From assembly GCF_000425505.1 (NCBI RefSeq), contig NZ_AUDO01000004.1:124001-188000 (forward strand): a stretch of 64,000 nucleotides of DNA. The letters run 5' to 3'. Source of the DNA: Flavobacterium frigidarium DSM 17623 (GTDB taxonomy: Bacteria; Bacteroidota; Bacteroidia; Flavobacteriales; Flavobacteriaceae). The notes under the pieces are model-generated. The model was not told where the DNA came from and searched no databases. It was given only the letters and a program-made list of their open reading frames with translations. The position numbers were made by a program, and so were the translations under genes. Positions 50,886-59,650 of the stretch are shown here, piece after piece (position 1 is the stretch's first letter; the number at the start of each line of letters is the position of its first letter).

Positions 50886-51521
50886 TTGAGTAAAATAAAC
50901 ATCATCATAGCAGACGATCATTTAATGTTTCTTGAAGGCATCAACACCATATTGAGCGATATGGAAGAGATTGGTGACGTACACCTAGCCACCGAAGGAA
51001 ATCAAGTGGTTCGCTTACTGAAACAATTTGAAATAGGTTTGATTATTAGTGACATTAGCATGCCAAAAATGGATGGTATTGAACTACTGACAGAAATCAA
51101 GAAAAAACACAGCCACGTAAAAATAATCATGTTAAGTATGCTTGACAACCATAGAACGGTACATAAAGTGATCCAAAAAGGTGCTGATGGATTTGTTCCC
51201 AAATTTACTAGCAAGGAAGAACTGCAAAAAGCGGTACGAACAGTTTTAGGAAACGAACAATACTTCTCCGAAGTAATCAAGCAACGGTATATGGAGAGTG
51301 TTTTCGAAAGGAAAAAATACAGCAATATCGAACTCTCCCCTCGTGAGAAAGAAGTACTCGCTTTATTGGGAGAAGAGTTAACCTCTAAAGAAATTTCAGA
51401 AAAATTATTTATCTCAGTGAATACTGTGGAAACACATCGTAAAAACATTTTATTAAAAACAGGTTCAAAAACAACTACTGGAGCAGTAAAATATGCGATC
51501 GAATCGGGATTGTTTGACTAG
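50886..51521 (+). CDS. LuxR/NarL-type response regulator
   Basis: REC domain with D10-D11 acidic pair, phospho-acceptor D56 (LIISDISMPKMDG) and the lysine in FVPKFTSKEEL. The C-terminal LuxR helix-turn-helix (about 149-209) contains LSPREKEVLALLGEELTSKEISEKLFISVNTVETHRKNI. The start codon is TTG (50886), 5 bp after the kinase stop; no ATG fits the N-terminal REC strand. It is the cognate output of the TPR-HK. Regulators of this type bind inverted repeats near -40 and activate. It is therefore the first candidate for the regulon-II boxes (inference). Confidence 0.9.
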   Translation: MSKINIIIADDHLMFLEGINTILSDMEEIGDVHLATEGNQVVRLLKQFEIGLIISDISMPKMDGIELLTEIKKKHSHVKIIMLSMLDNHRTVHKVIQKGADGFVPKFTSKEELQKAVRTVLGNEQYFSEVIKQRYMESVFERKKYSNIELSPREKEVLALLGEELTSKEISEKLFISVNTVETHRKNILLKTGSKTTTGAVKYAIESGLFD

Positions 51522-51534
51522 AGAAAATTCTAGA

Positions 51535-52527
51535 TTAATTGATAATGATACCTTCGTCTTTAAGCGCTTTGGCAATTTGTGTTGCTTCTTCTTCAAACGA
51601 AGCTTTATCACTTTCCTCAGTTAACATCACGCCTCGATAAATAAAAAGTGAATCTAAGTCAAAATAGCTGATATAAATTGCTTTTTGGGGATTTTTCCAT
51701 GGACCATTTTCAACATTTACCACTCTTTTATCATTAAGATAATGAACCCAAGCTCCTTTTGACAAAGAGGATTTGTCGAGGTAAATTTTTTTATAATCAG
51801 AAATTTTATAATTAGTATACGAGGCATTAAGTTTGGCCTGAAGAGTCTCCTCGACCTTAGCTTTTAATATATTAAAATTATTAACTTTTTCAGACAACAT
51901 AAATGGTTTCAAATGCCATTTGTCATCATCAATATCTAATGGAATTTCGATAAAGCCTTCAGTATGTTTATCGGTTTTAATTAATAAACTCCATTCGTAA
52001 CCACTAAATAATTCTTCGAAAGATTGATTCATTTTAGCGACAAAATTTTCCAATATCTTAGGTAGCTCAGCTGCAACTAAATTTGTTTTAAAATCCAAGG
52101 TTATTATATCTGTAGAAAAAATAATTTCGGGAATATCATTCTTAAAATCAGTAATGATTGCTTGCCTAATCGTATAACGATTTAATGCTTCATTGTACAA
52201 ATCAGGTATCGTTTTTTTCTCGCTGCCATACATGGGCAAACTATCATCTTCCAAAATAGTTTTGACATTAATGTGGGTATAAAATTCGATTTCTGGTATG
52301 TTTTTATTGTAAATAAGCACCGTAAAAATGTTAGGATTCATCGTGGCAGCATTAAAAAACCGATTCAAATCACTAAATGTGAGTTCGCCACCATATTCTC
52401 TTTCAAGGTAAGTCTCCAGGTTACTTGCCGCTTTCTTCTTAGAAAGTCCACCCGCTAACCTAGAACACCCTGATACAATAAAAGCAATAATAAGTAGCGT
52501 AACGGCTGCTATAATGACAAATTTCAT
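51535..52527 (-). CDS. Hypothetical lipoprotein or membrane-anchored protein, 330 aa
   Basis: Start set at 52527 (MKFVIIAAVTLLIIAFIVSGC); the longer frame begins with GTG inside the promoter. The N-terminus is a signal peptide with lipobox (FIVSGC, C21), so the mature protein is lipidated and faces the periplasm. The rest is alpha-beta with no known domain (LEREYGGELTFSDLNRFFNAATMNPNIFTVLIYNKNIPEIEFYTHINV). Its promoter carries a perfect palindromic core (TCACTGAATTCAGTGA), suggesting it is an envelope component of the same control group. Confidence 0.75.
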   Translation of the reverse strand: MKFVIIAAVTLLIIAFIVSGCSRLAGGLSKKKAASNLETYLEREYGGELTFSDLNRFFNAATMNPNIFTVLIYNKNIPEIEFYTHINVKTILEDDSLPMYGSEKKTIPDLYNEALNRYTIRQAIITDFKNDIPEIIFSTDIITLDFKTNLVAAELPKILENFVAKMNQSFEELFSGYEWSLLIKTDKHTEGFIEIPLDIDDDKWHLKPFMLSEKVNNFNILKAKVEETLQAKLNASYTNYKISDYKKIYLDKSSLSKGAWVHYLNDKRVVNVENGPWKNPQKAIYISYFDLDSLFIYRGVMLTEESDKASFEEEATQIAKALKDEGIIIN

Positions 52528-52544
52528 AATTCTGTTTTTTAATA

Positions 52545-52591
52545 TAAATGTAAACCTAAGAGAAAGAAAGCGCCTCACTGAATTCAGTGAC
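52545..52591 (-). promoter_or_regulatory. Promoter with regulon-II box (perfect palindrome)
   Basis: GTCACTGAATTCAGTGAG (52574-52591, minus strand; inner 16 bp a perfect palindrome), 21 nt, TACATTTA (52545-52552), one mismatch to TAnnTTTG. It supports the ATG at 52527. Confidence 0.72.
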
Positions 52592-52599
52592 TTTTAACA

Positions 52600-52646
52600 T
52601 TCACTTAAAAGTGGTGCAAATGAAAAGTACGATTCAAATATCTTTG
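52600..52646 (+). promoter_or_regulatory. Candidate weak regulon-II promoter (52677 gene)
   Basis: TATCTTTG (52639-52646) is a perfect -7 element. Exactly 21 nt upstream lies TTCACTTAAAAGTGGTGC (52600-52617), which keeps only part of the box (TCACT and GG), though it contains its own palindrome CACTTAAAAGTG. Confidence 0.4.
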
Positions 52647-52676
52647 AGATATCATTCATTCATAAAAAAATTTAAC

Positions 52677-53072
52677 ATGGGATTACAGGAAAAAAGAGCA
52701 GCAAAGTCAATAGAAGAGCAATATTTAGGGGATTACCAAAAGGAAATCAACGAACTTGTGGGGAAGGAATTGCCTATAAATATCAACTGGGATACATTTG
52801 AAATGGACTTCATTAAATTTGTACCAAGCGTATGTTTGCAACGTCTTACAGATGGAATCAAATTAGTTTGCAAAGACGATATGGGAAAAGAAGCTATGGC
52901 AGAAAGTGTAAATTCTATAGAAGTATACTGCATCCCTAACGAAGGTGCCGAAGCTAAGAAAGAACTGAAATTAGAGAATGGCGTTTTCTCTCTTACTGCC
53001 TGTTGGGGTGGTCACCACAGTGGCTATTTCATCGATTCGACAATTCGTGAGTACTTAGAAAATAATTTATAG
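52677..53072 (+). CDS. Hypothetical protein, 131 aa
   Basis: Start set at 52677 (MGLQEKRAAKSIEEQYLGDY), because the open frame to the left begins with GTG and overlaps the promoter; the -7 element at 52639 supports this. A small soluble protein of unknown family with a helical N-terminus and a C-terminal beta section (EVYCIPNEGAEAKKELKLENGVFSLTACWGGHHSGYFIDSTIREYLE). It is divergent from the lipoprotein gene and may share control with it. Confidence 0.72.
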   Translation: MGLQEKRAAKSIEEQYLGDYQKEINELVGKELPININWDTFEMDFIKFVPSVCLQRLTDGIKLVCKDDMGKEAMAESVNSIEVYCIPNEGAEAKKELKLENGVFSLTACWGGHHSGYFIDSTIREYLENNL

Positions 53073-53089
53073 TTTTTAGTTTTTATTCG

Positions 53090-53128
53090 AAAAGAGGAAA
53101 AGTCAATACTGGTTTTTCCTCTTTTTTT
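53090..53128 (+). terminator. Hairpin terminator after the 131-aa gene
   Basis: AAAGAGGAAAA (53091-53101) pairs with TTTTTCCTCTTT, followed by a run of T. Confidence 0.8.
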
Positions 53129-53156
53129 ATTTCCTATAATTAAATTTATGCATAAA

Positions 53157-53186
53157 AAAGCCTTTAGAAAATAAATCCTAAAGGCA
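53157..53186 (-). terminator. Hairpin terminator after the 53213-53611 gene
   Basis: GCCTTTAG (53160-53167) pairs with CTAAAGGC (53178-53185); on the minus strand it is followed by TTTTTT. Confidence 0.75.
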
Positions 53187-53212
53187 AATTATAAAAATCA
53201 TTATCAAATGAT

Positions 53213-53611
53213 TTAATTCATTTTGATTCCGTTTAAAACGACACCTCTCAATGAACCACTAAAGTATCCATCTTGCGCGTGTTCATTATTCACATAAAAA
53301 GATTGACTAAAATTATGAATCAGAGAGTTCTCAAATACAAAACTCATCTCTGGTTTCTCTTGATCTTGATAAAAAATTTTCAAAGAACCAGACCACTCTC
53401 CTGCTTGATTTGACAACCATTCTAAAAAGAAATTATCGATACCACCGCTTATAGCACATGATAAATTCACTTCCAACTTATTTTTTTCTACCTCATCAGT
53501 AAAATACGTAGAAAAACTATAATCGCAGCTCGCTAGGTTAAATAATTGCTCTGAATTTTCGTCCTTTTTGATTCTCAACTCTATTTTTTGAATAACACTT
53601 AGTTCTTTCAT
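53213..53611 (-). CDS. Hypothetical beta-rich protein, 132 aa
   Basis: Unrecognised. It is predicted to be mainly beta strands (VIQKIELRIKKDENSEQLFNLASCDYSFSTYFTDEVEKNKLEVNLSCAISGGIDNFFLEWL ... SGSLRGVVLNGIKMN), with no signal peptide. The pattern, with its C-terminal GVVLNGIKM strand, is like small Hcp- or TssD-type beta-barrel tube subunits of Bacteroidota contractile systems, but it is not close enough to claim. It lies 22 bp downstream of the 237-aa gene and is in one transcript with it, under a regulon-II promoter. Confidence 0.6.
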   Translation of the reverse strand: MKELSVIQKIELRIKKDENSEQLFNLASCDYSFSTYFTDEVEKNKLEVNLSCAISGGIDNFFLEWLSNQAGEWSGSLKIFYQDQEKPEMSFVFENSLIHNFSQSFYVNNEHAQDGYFSGSLRGVVLNGIKMN

Positions 53612-53633
53612 TTCTTTATTTTTAAAATGTAAT

Positions 53634-54323
53634 TTACAATCCTTTTTCGATTAAACTTTGTAATGCTGCTGCTTTAGGATAACTCTTCAGTCCCTTTGAA
53701 GTATCGATAGTAATTGAAATCACCTCTTTTTCTAGACTTGATTTGTTTTCCTGACCTAAATTAAAATTAATAGTTGAAATTGATTTTGTAAAAGCCTCTT
53801 TACCTAAATTATCTGCCGCTATTTTCCAAAGTGTTTCTTTTAATAATGAGATTACTTTTGAAGCATAGAATTTCTCTAAATCCTCGGGAGTTTCATCATT
53901 ATTATATGCAATAGCAATTTCTTTTTCCAGTAATTCTTTGACTTCAAGCTCTAGTGTATGAATGTCTTTCTTGATTTGTAGCATAGTTGGGATTTCACTA
54001 GCATCAGGTACAAAAGGAATCGTTCCATCAGATAATAAATAACCGTATTTATTTATATTACTCAATGAAATTGATGAAATAGAATGCACTTGAATGTACT
54101 GAAATTGGGCATCACGGTCATAAATGTCACACAATAAAACTACTTGTTTCTGGCTATCATAATTCACAAAAAATCCAGAAGCGCTGTCGCAATGCGTCCT
54201 AATACTTACCTTAGGCATGCGCGGTCTTTCTTCTTTTCTCTCTATATCTGCTATTTCTTGAGCTATCTTTAAAACCTCATTAGTATCTAATACCGGTAAC
54301 TGCAACATTGTTATGAAATCCAT
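53634..54323 (-). CDS. Hypothetical protein, 229 aa
   Basis: The start is set at 54323 (MDFITMLQLPVL), because the -7 element at 54350-54357 ends only 2 bp before the longer frame's ATG (54347); a leaderless start there is possible but unlikely. The protein is soluble and alpha-beta, with a central helical region (EIPTMLQIKKDIHTLELEVKELLEKEIAIAYNN) and no known domain. Co-transcribed with the downstream beta-rich gene. Confidence 0.65.
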   Translation of the reverse strand: MDFITMLQLPVLDTNEVLKIAQEIADIERKEERPRMPKVSIRTHCDSASGFFVNYDSQKQVVLLCDIYDRDAQFQYIQVHSISSISLSNINKYGYLLSDGTIPFVPDASEIPTMLQIKKDIHTLELEVKELLEKEIAIAYNNDETPEDLEKFYASKVISLLKETLWKIAADNLGKEAFTKSISTINFNLGQENKSSLEKEVISITIDTSKGLKSYPKAAALQSLIEKGL

Positions 54324-54349
54324 ATTTGTATCTATTTTAATATTCATTA

Positions 54350-54396
54350 CAAATTTGGAGCAATACCATAAATTTTTACTAACCGTATTCCGTGAT
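54350..54396 (-). promoter_or_regulatory. Promoter with regulon-II box (53634-54323 operon)
   Basis: ATCACGGAATACGGTTAG (54379-54396, minus strand), 21 nt, CAAATTTG (54350-54357), one mismatch to TAnnTTTG. Confidence 0.65.
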
Positions 54397-54477
54397 ATTT
54401 AAATCTAATCATTAGCTAAAAGCTATTTCTATCCATGTTAAAAAATAGTTGAAGAAAGAGAAAAAAGAATTTAAAAA

Positions 54478-54513
54478 GAAAACCTGCTCCCAAAAAAGGA
54501 ACAGGCTTTCAAA
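54478..54513 (-). terminator. Hairpin terminator after susD
   Basis: AAACCTGCTCC / GGAACAGGCTTT stem with a short A-rich loop; on the minus strand it is followed by T-rich sequence. Confidence 0.75.
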
Positions 54514-54533
54514 AAAAAATAAACAAAACTAAC

Positions 54534-56306
54534 TTAATTGTATCCCTGATTCTGAGTAAACTCTTTAGTCACATCAATCGTAGATTGCGGAATAGGGAAA
54601 TATCTTCTAAATGGTTGTGAAAGCGGTTTTGCTGTGTAAGCCAAATCAAACTTTCCAAAGCGGATCATTTGAGGACGACGGTACATTTCCCAATACATTT
54701 CGAAACCTAATTCTTTATACAATATTTCTTTGTCGATTGCAGTGATAGCTGCACCTGGCTGATTACCGAATAAAGATTCTCTCTTTCGGCTAGTGCGCAG
54801 CATGTTTACATCAGCAAGTGCTTGCGCATTCATTCCTTTTCTAAAGTACGCTTCGGCACGCATTGTATAAATTCCCCCTAAACGAAATAAAGGTATATCT
54901 ACATTGCTGGATCCATTGCCTTCTTCAGGATCAAATTCGAATTTAAAAATACGTGCCCCTCTATTGATTTGGTTTTGTGCAAATACAGCTTGTGAAGGAT
55001 TATCAAAATTAAGTTCTGGTGTAAAATCCATACGAGTTGTTGTGCTTTTTTCCATGTACAATGGCGAAACCTTTATGCGATTGTCTGTAGTCATTTCAAA
55101 CTTACCCGAAGAAATTAGCTTTGGACCGTATTGTGGTCCAACATTTATTCCAGCATTAAAGTGGAACCATGGCAGTCCATTACTATTTGCAACAATATCA
55201 GTAGCGGGAACACTAGCTGTGGTACCGTCATTTTTGAACCAAGTTCCATCACCATATTGATAGCTGCGTTGAAATCTTGGGTCTTCATGGTTACCGTTCC
55301 AACTTGCATAAAATTCTGGTGTTGTGCAAGCAGCATTCGTTCCTCTATTTGCTGGCGAAGCTCTTTGATTGCGTTCTACACATACATAAGCAAAACTATT
55401 TGAACCATTTCTAATGTAATCTATCTTTTGACTTACAGCAAATATCAACTCACTACCATTTGCATTATCGATAGAAAAGTTTTTAAAGTAATTACTTTCT
55501 AAACTAAATTTCCCTGAATTAATCAACAACGATGAATAGTAAATTACACGATCCATGTCAGTACCGGTACCACTAACAGCCGCTTCAGCAAAATTAAAAT
55601 TAGAACTCGCATTGTAACGGTCTTTCAATGTAGCACGATTTAAATACATTGTTGTCAACAAACCATAAGCCGCTTGTTTCGTAAATCTTCCGTGGTGCGT
55701 AGCTTGTGTTCCAAAATCAGCCAAGTCTGGCAATACGGCTTCAACATCTAAAATGAGATCATCTATCGCTGTTTCAGCTTTCAATACAACTAAATCTGCT
55801 TTAGGATTTAAAGGATCTCTAGATGGTGCTTGTCCAAATAAATCCAAAGTGGTGTAGGTGTAAAAGGCTAGCAGTCCTTTGGCTTCCGCCAAAAATAACT
55901 TCTTTTCAGGGATATTGCTTTCTTCGATAGATTGAATAGCAGTTAAAGAACGGGTGATTCCATTGGTTAGCATATTCCAGTTTCCAGAAATTACAGCATT
56001 ATCAGAAGCCCAAGTAAATTCATGCATAGCACGCCATTTACCTCCATCACCCCAGTCACTTCCGCGAGTAGGCAATAATGCCACATCAGTAGTATATTCC
56101 TGCATTGCAAATACTCCTGAATGATCTACAAAAGTTCCATCTCCTAATCGATCGTATGCTGCAGCAAGTGCGCCTGCCGGATTAGAAGTGCTCTCCCCAA
56201 GGACCTCATCTAATACTTGTTCATCTAAATTTGTACAATTACTAAATAGCAAGGCCATAGCGCAAATTGTAAAAATGTTTCTATAAATTTTTCTATGTGT
56301 ATTCAT
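54534..56306 (-). CDS. SusD/RagB-family outer-membrane lipoprotein
   Basis: Substrate-binding partner of the SusC transducer. A signal peptide with lipobox (LLFSNC, C24) is followed by the four-TPR-plus-lid SusD fold. Visible markers are ALAAAYDRL near the N-terminus, the LYKELGFEMYWEMYRRPQMIRFGKFD region and the RRYFPIPQSTIDVT C-terminal block. At 590 aa it is in the usual range. It is the last gene of the ECF sigma-FecR-SusC-SusD set, 3 bp after SusC. The substrate cannot be read, but the neighbouring phosphodiesterases point to a phospholipid- or inositol-phosphate-like compound (inference). Confidence 0.92.
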   Translation of the reverse strand: MNTHRKIYRNIFTICAMALLFSNCTNLDEQVLDEVLGESTSNPAGALAAAYDRLGDGTFVDHSGVFAMQEYTTDVALLPTRGSDWGDGGKWRAMHEFTWASDNAVISGNWNMLTNGITRSLTAIQSIEESNIPEKKLFLAEAKGLLAFYTYTTLDLFGQAPSRDPLNPKADLVVLKAETAIDDLILDVEAVLPDLADFGTQATHHGRFTKQAAYGLLTTMYLNRATLKDRYNASSNFNFAEAAVSGTGTDMDRVIYYSSLLINSGKFSLESNYFKNFSIDNANGSELIFAVSQKIDYIRNGSNSFAYVCVERNQRASPANRGTNAACTTPEFYASWNGNHEDPRFQRSYQYGDGTWFKNDGTTASVPATDIVANSNGLPWFHFNAGINVGPQYGPKLISSGKFEMTTDNRIKVSPLYMEKSTTTRMDFTPELNFDNPSQAVFAQNQINRGARIFKFEFDPEEGNGSSNVDIPLFRLGGIYTMRAEAYFRKGMNAQALADVNMLRTSRKRESLFGNQPGAAITAIDKEILYKELGFEMYWEMYRRPQMIRFGKFDLAYTAKPLSQPFRRYFPIPQSTIDVTKEFTQNQGYN

Positions 56307-56309
56307 CGT

Positions 56310-59300
56310 TTATAATTTTAAAATTGCTCCAAAACTGTAAGTTCTCGAAGTAGGATAACTAGTGTAATCAATACCTATCGATTGATTTCCACCGCTTGAT
56401 TTCGGACTATTAACTAATGGATCGTATCCTGAATAATTTGTAATTGTGAATAAGTTTTGACCCGTTGCGTATAAAGTCAAACCGTTCAACCAGTTTAGAT
56501 TTTTTAAATTGAAGGTGTATCCTATTCTTGCTGTGTTTAAGCGGATAAAATCTGATTTCTCTAAGAAAAGAGTTGATAATATAGGAGCATTTGATGCATT
56601 TGCTCCTGACTCATAATAGTCTGTGGCTACATTTCTATCTGAAGCCAAGTTATTAATATTCAATGCATTTAAGCCCGTATTATTTAAAAGGTAACCTCCG
56701 CTTTGTCCAATAATTGACAATGACAAACTAAAATTTTTATATTTTAAATCACTATTGAATCCGTAATAGAAAGTTGGAAGTGCACCTTCTATAATCACTC
56801 TGTCCGAATTATCAATTTTACCATCTCCATTTGTATCCTTAAAGATATTAGCGCCTTGGTCATCAAAGCCAATATGATCTAACATATAAAAGGAACCAGC
56901 TGCATAACCACTTTTATAAATATTAGCAACCACTCCAGATTGTCCCGGTCCAGATACTGAACCTGTTAAGATTTCAGAAACTGGTAGATCTTCAATTTTA
57001 TTTTTCAAGGTGGCACCATTTGCATCAATGTTCCAAGAGAAGTTATCCGTATTAATCACTTTCGATCCTAACGAAACTTCGAGACCTTTGTTAACAATTT
57101 TCCCATCAATATTAGTCCATATCGTTGTAGTTGGACTCAAGGTTTGAGAAGGAATATTTAAAATAGCATCAGTCGTAGTTTTATTGAAATAATCTACCGT
57201 TCCATAAATTTTGTCTTTCAATAAATTAAAGTCAAGACCAACATTATATTGAGTAACGACCTCCCATTTTAAATCTGGATTGGGTGTTCTGTTTACAGTA
57301 ATTCCGTTTACTAAATTTAAATCATTATATAAATAGTATCCATCAGCACCTGACAAGGAATAACTCGCTTGTGTAATTTTATTCTCTACTTCTTGATTAC
57401 CTGTTTGTCCCCAACTGCTTCGTAATTTTAAATTATCAATAGCAGCGACATCTACTAAAAATTTTTCTTTTGCAATGTTCCATCCTAGTGCAAAAGAGGG
57501 AAAGTATCCGTACTTATTATTTGTACCAAAACGAGTAGAACCATCGGCACGCATTGACGCCGTCAAAAGGTACTTTTCATTTAAAGTGTAATTCACACGT
57601 CCAAAATAAGACTGCAACTCGTTTTCTTGTGCATAACCTGATACTCCTGATTGAATCCCTGCAAATCCAGGATTAATTGCTGGTTTTACTCCAGTACCCT
57701 GAGCTGCAATACCATCAATGCTAAAACTAGTTCCTGAGCGTTCAAATTTTTGATACGAAAATCCTCCTAAAACTTCAAATTTTTGTTTATCTAGTGCTAA
57801 ATTATAAGTTAAGTAATGCTCAATCAGAGAGTTTTTAGAATCTAGATTGTTCTGTACATACCTACCGTTCGGGTTTAGATCGGTTAAATTGGGATAAATT
57901 GTTGTACTTCTTTTTGCACGTGATCGATCGATACCTAAATTCAGTTTGTATTCTAATCCGTTGACGATTCTAAAAGAAGTTTCTAAATTCCCCAAGACTC
58001 TTAAATTACGCGTTTCATCTTCATAAATACTCAATAGATAAGCCGGATTGTAATGTGCATTCATATTGAAGTTAGTAAAATCCCCATTTTCATCATAAAC
58101 TGATCTTGTAGGATTTGCCATTAAAGTATGAATAATCAACTGCCCATTTGATCCACCATCATCACTAGTAGGTACACCGTCATCCTTAGTCTCACTTGCC
58201 GTAAGATTCATTTTTACTTTCAGTCTTTTATTATCTAAAAAAGATTCTGAAGCATTTATCCTCGCCGAAAGACGCTTGAAATTACTATTATTAACAATTC
58301 CTTCTTGATCCATTTGCGCTAATGACGCATAGTAATTTCCCGAATCTGTTTGTTTTGCAAACGACAAAGCATTGTTCTTTGTAATTGCCGTTCTATATAT
58401 TACATCTTGCCAATCAGTGCTGCCTCCGTGATCAAAAGCTGGGTCACTAATGGAATTTCTGTATTCTTCTGCATTCAAGATATCCAATTTTTTTGCTACG
58501 GTTGAAACGGCTAAATACGAATCAAAATTCAATGTACCTTGCCCTTTCATTCCCTTTTTTGTAGTAACCAGCACTACTCCATTAGAACCTCTAGCTCCAT
58601 AAATTGCTGCTGCAGATGCATCTTTTAGTACGGTAATCGATTCAATATCACTTGTATTCAAGAAATTCAAAGGATTTTTAGCTGCCGAAGCTCCAAAACC
58701 GACATTACTCCCTGACGGACTCACATCATCATTTGATAAAGGAATTCCATCGACTACAAATAATGGTGTGCTACCACTTCGTATCGATCCTACTCCTCTT
58801 ATCGTAACATTTACCCCAGCACCCGGCTCGCCACTAGTATTTACGACACGCACTCCAGCTACTTTACCTTGAATTAAATTATCTGCTGATATTGCAACCC
58901 CTTCCCTAAAACTAGAAGCGTCAAGCTGCGTGACTGCTCCAGTAACATCCTTTTTTGACTGTTTACCATAACCTACCACTAATACTTCATTCAGCTCAGC
59001 AGTATCAGGTTCTAACCTAACAGTTATAAAGCTTTTTGATGCATTAACTGTTTTTGTTTGATAGCCCATATACGATATTTGCAGTGTTCTACCTTCGTTA
59101 ACTATGATTTGAAAATTTCCGTCAAAATCTGTTATGGCAGTATTCGCAGTATTTGTTTCTAATACTGTTGCTCCGGGAACAGGCATTCCATTTTCATCTA
59201 CAACTTTACCTTTTGCCGTTATTTTATCGGCATTTTGTACTTTAATTGCTTTTTCCTTGTGTACCAATATTAATTTGCCATTTATCGAATAATTGAAATT

Positions 59301-59582
59301 TGCTTTCTGAGAAAGTTCTTTTATAATAGCTAGAATTGGCTTCTCAGTATTTTCAATTTGGTACATAGTATCATCAGCAATCACTTCGGCTCCGTAACTA
59401 AATTTATAAGCAGTGTTTTTACTTAATTTTGAAAATATAGCGACTAATGTTGCTTTTTCCACTTTATTTTTTACATTTGGATCTTTAGGATGTGCTTTTG
59501 CCACTCCGTTCCCAAACGACAGTAAGGCCAGAAATAAAAAGACGATACTTTTTATTTTTAAATAGTTAGTTTTAAAATACAT
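56310..59582 (-). CDS. SusC/RagA TonB-dependent transducer with STN domain
   Basis: A 1090-aa outer-membrane receptor that signals as well as imports. After a signal peptide (about 1-30) come an STN domain (about 60-112, the FecA/FpvA-type signalling module), a carboxypeptidase-regulatory-like domain (about 122-205, AKGKVVDENGMPVPGATVLETNT), the TonB-box/plug (ELNEVLVVGYGKQSKKDVTGAV, plug to about 330) and a beta-barrel ending in a typical strand (YSFGAILKL). The STN domain contacts FecR, so substrate arrival is reported to the sigma factor. Gene order with fecR and fecI upstream fits this. Confidence 0.95.
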   Translation of the reverse strand: MYFKTNYLKIKSIVFLFLALLSFGNGVAKAHPKDPNVKNKVEKATLVAIFSKLSKNTAYKFSYGAEVIADDTMYQIENTEKPILAIIKELSQKANFNYSINGKLILVHKEKAIKVQNADKITAKGKVVDENGMPVPGATVLETNTANTAITDFDGNFQIIVNEGRTLQISYMGYQTKTVNASKSFITVRLEPDTAELNEVLVVGYGKQSKKDVTGAVTQLDASSFREGVAISADNLIQGKVAGVRVVNTSGEPGAGVNVTIRGVGSIRSGSTPLFVVDGIPLSNDDVSPSGSNVGFGASAAKNPLNFLNTSDIESITVLKDASAAAIYGARGSNGVVLVTTKKGMKGQGTLNFDSYLAVSTVAKKLDILNAEEYRNSISDPAFDHGGSTDWQDVIYRTAITKNNALSFAKQTDSGNYYASLAQMDQEGIVNNSNFKRLSARINASESFLDNKRLKVKMNLTASETKDDGVPTSDDGGSNGQLIIHTLMANPTRSVYDENGDFTNFNMNAHYNPAYLLSIYEDETRNLRVLGNLETSFRIVNGLEYKLNLGIDRSRAKRSTTIYPNLTDLNPNGRYVQNNLDSKNSLIEHYLTYNLALDKQKFEVLGGFSYQKFERSGTSFSIDGIAAQGTGVKPAINPGFAGIQSGVSGYAQENELQSYFGRVNYTLNEKYLLTASMRADGSTRFGTNNKYGYFPSFALGWNIAKEKFLVDVAAIDNLKLRSSWGQTGNQEVENKITQASYSLSGADGYYLYNDLNLVNGITVNRTPNPDLKWEVVTQYNVGLDFNLLKDKIYGTVDYFNKTTTDAILNIPSQTLSPTTTIWTNIDGKIVNKGLEVSLGSKVINTDNFSWNIDANGATLKNKIEDLPVSEILTGSVSGPGQSGVVANIYKSGYAAGSFYMLDHIGFDDQGANIFKDTNGDGKIDNSDRVIIEGALPTFYYGFNSDLKYKNFSLSLSIIGQSGGYLLNNTGLNALNINNLASDRNVATDYYESGANASNAPILSTLFLEKSDFIRLNTARIGYTFNLKNLNWLNGLTLYATGQNLFTITNYSGYDPLVNSPKSSGGNQSIGIDYTSYPTSRTYSFGAILKL

Positions 59583-59650
59583 GATTTAAGTTATTGGTTG
59601 ATTTCGATACTTAATTATTAATCGCAGTTGTTCGTAGCAACTGCTTTTTT

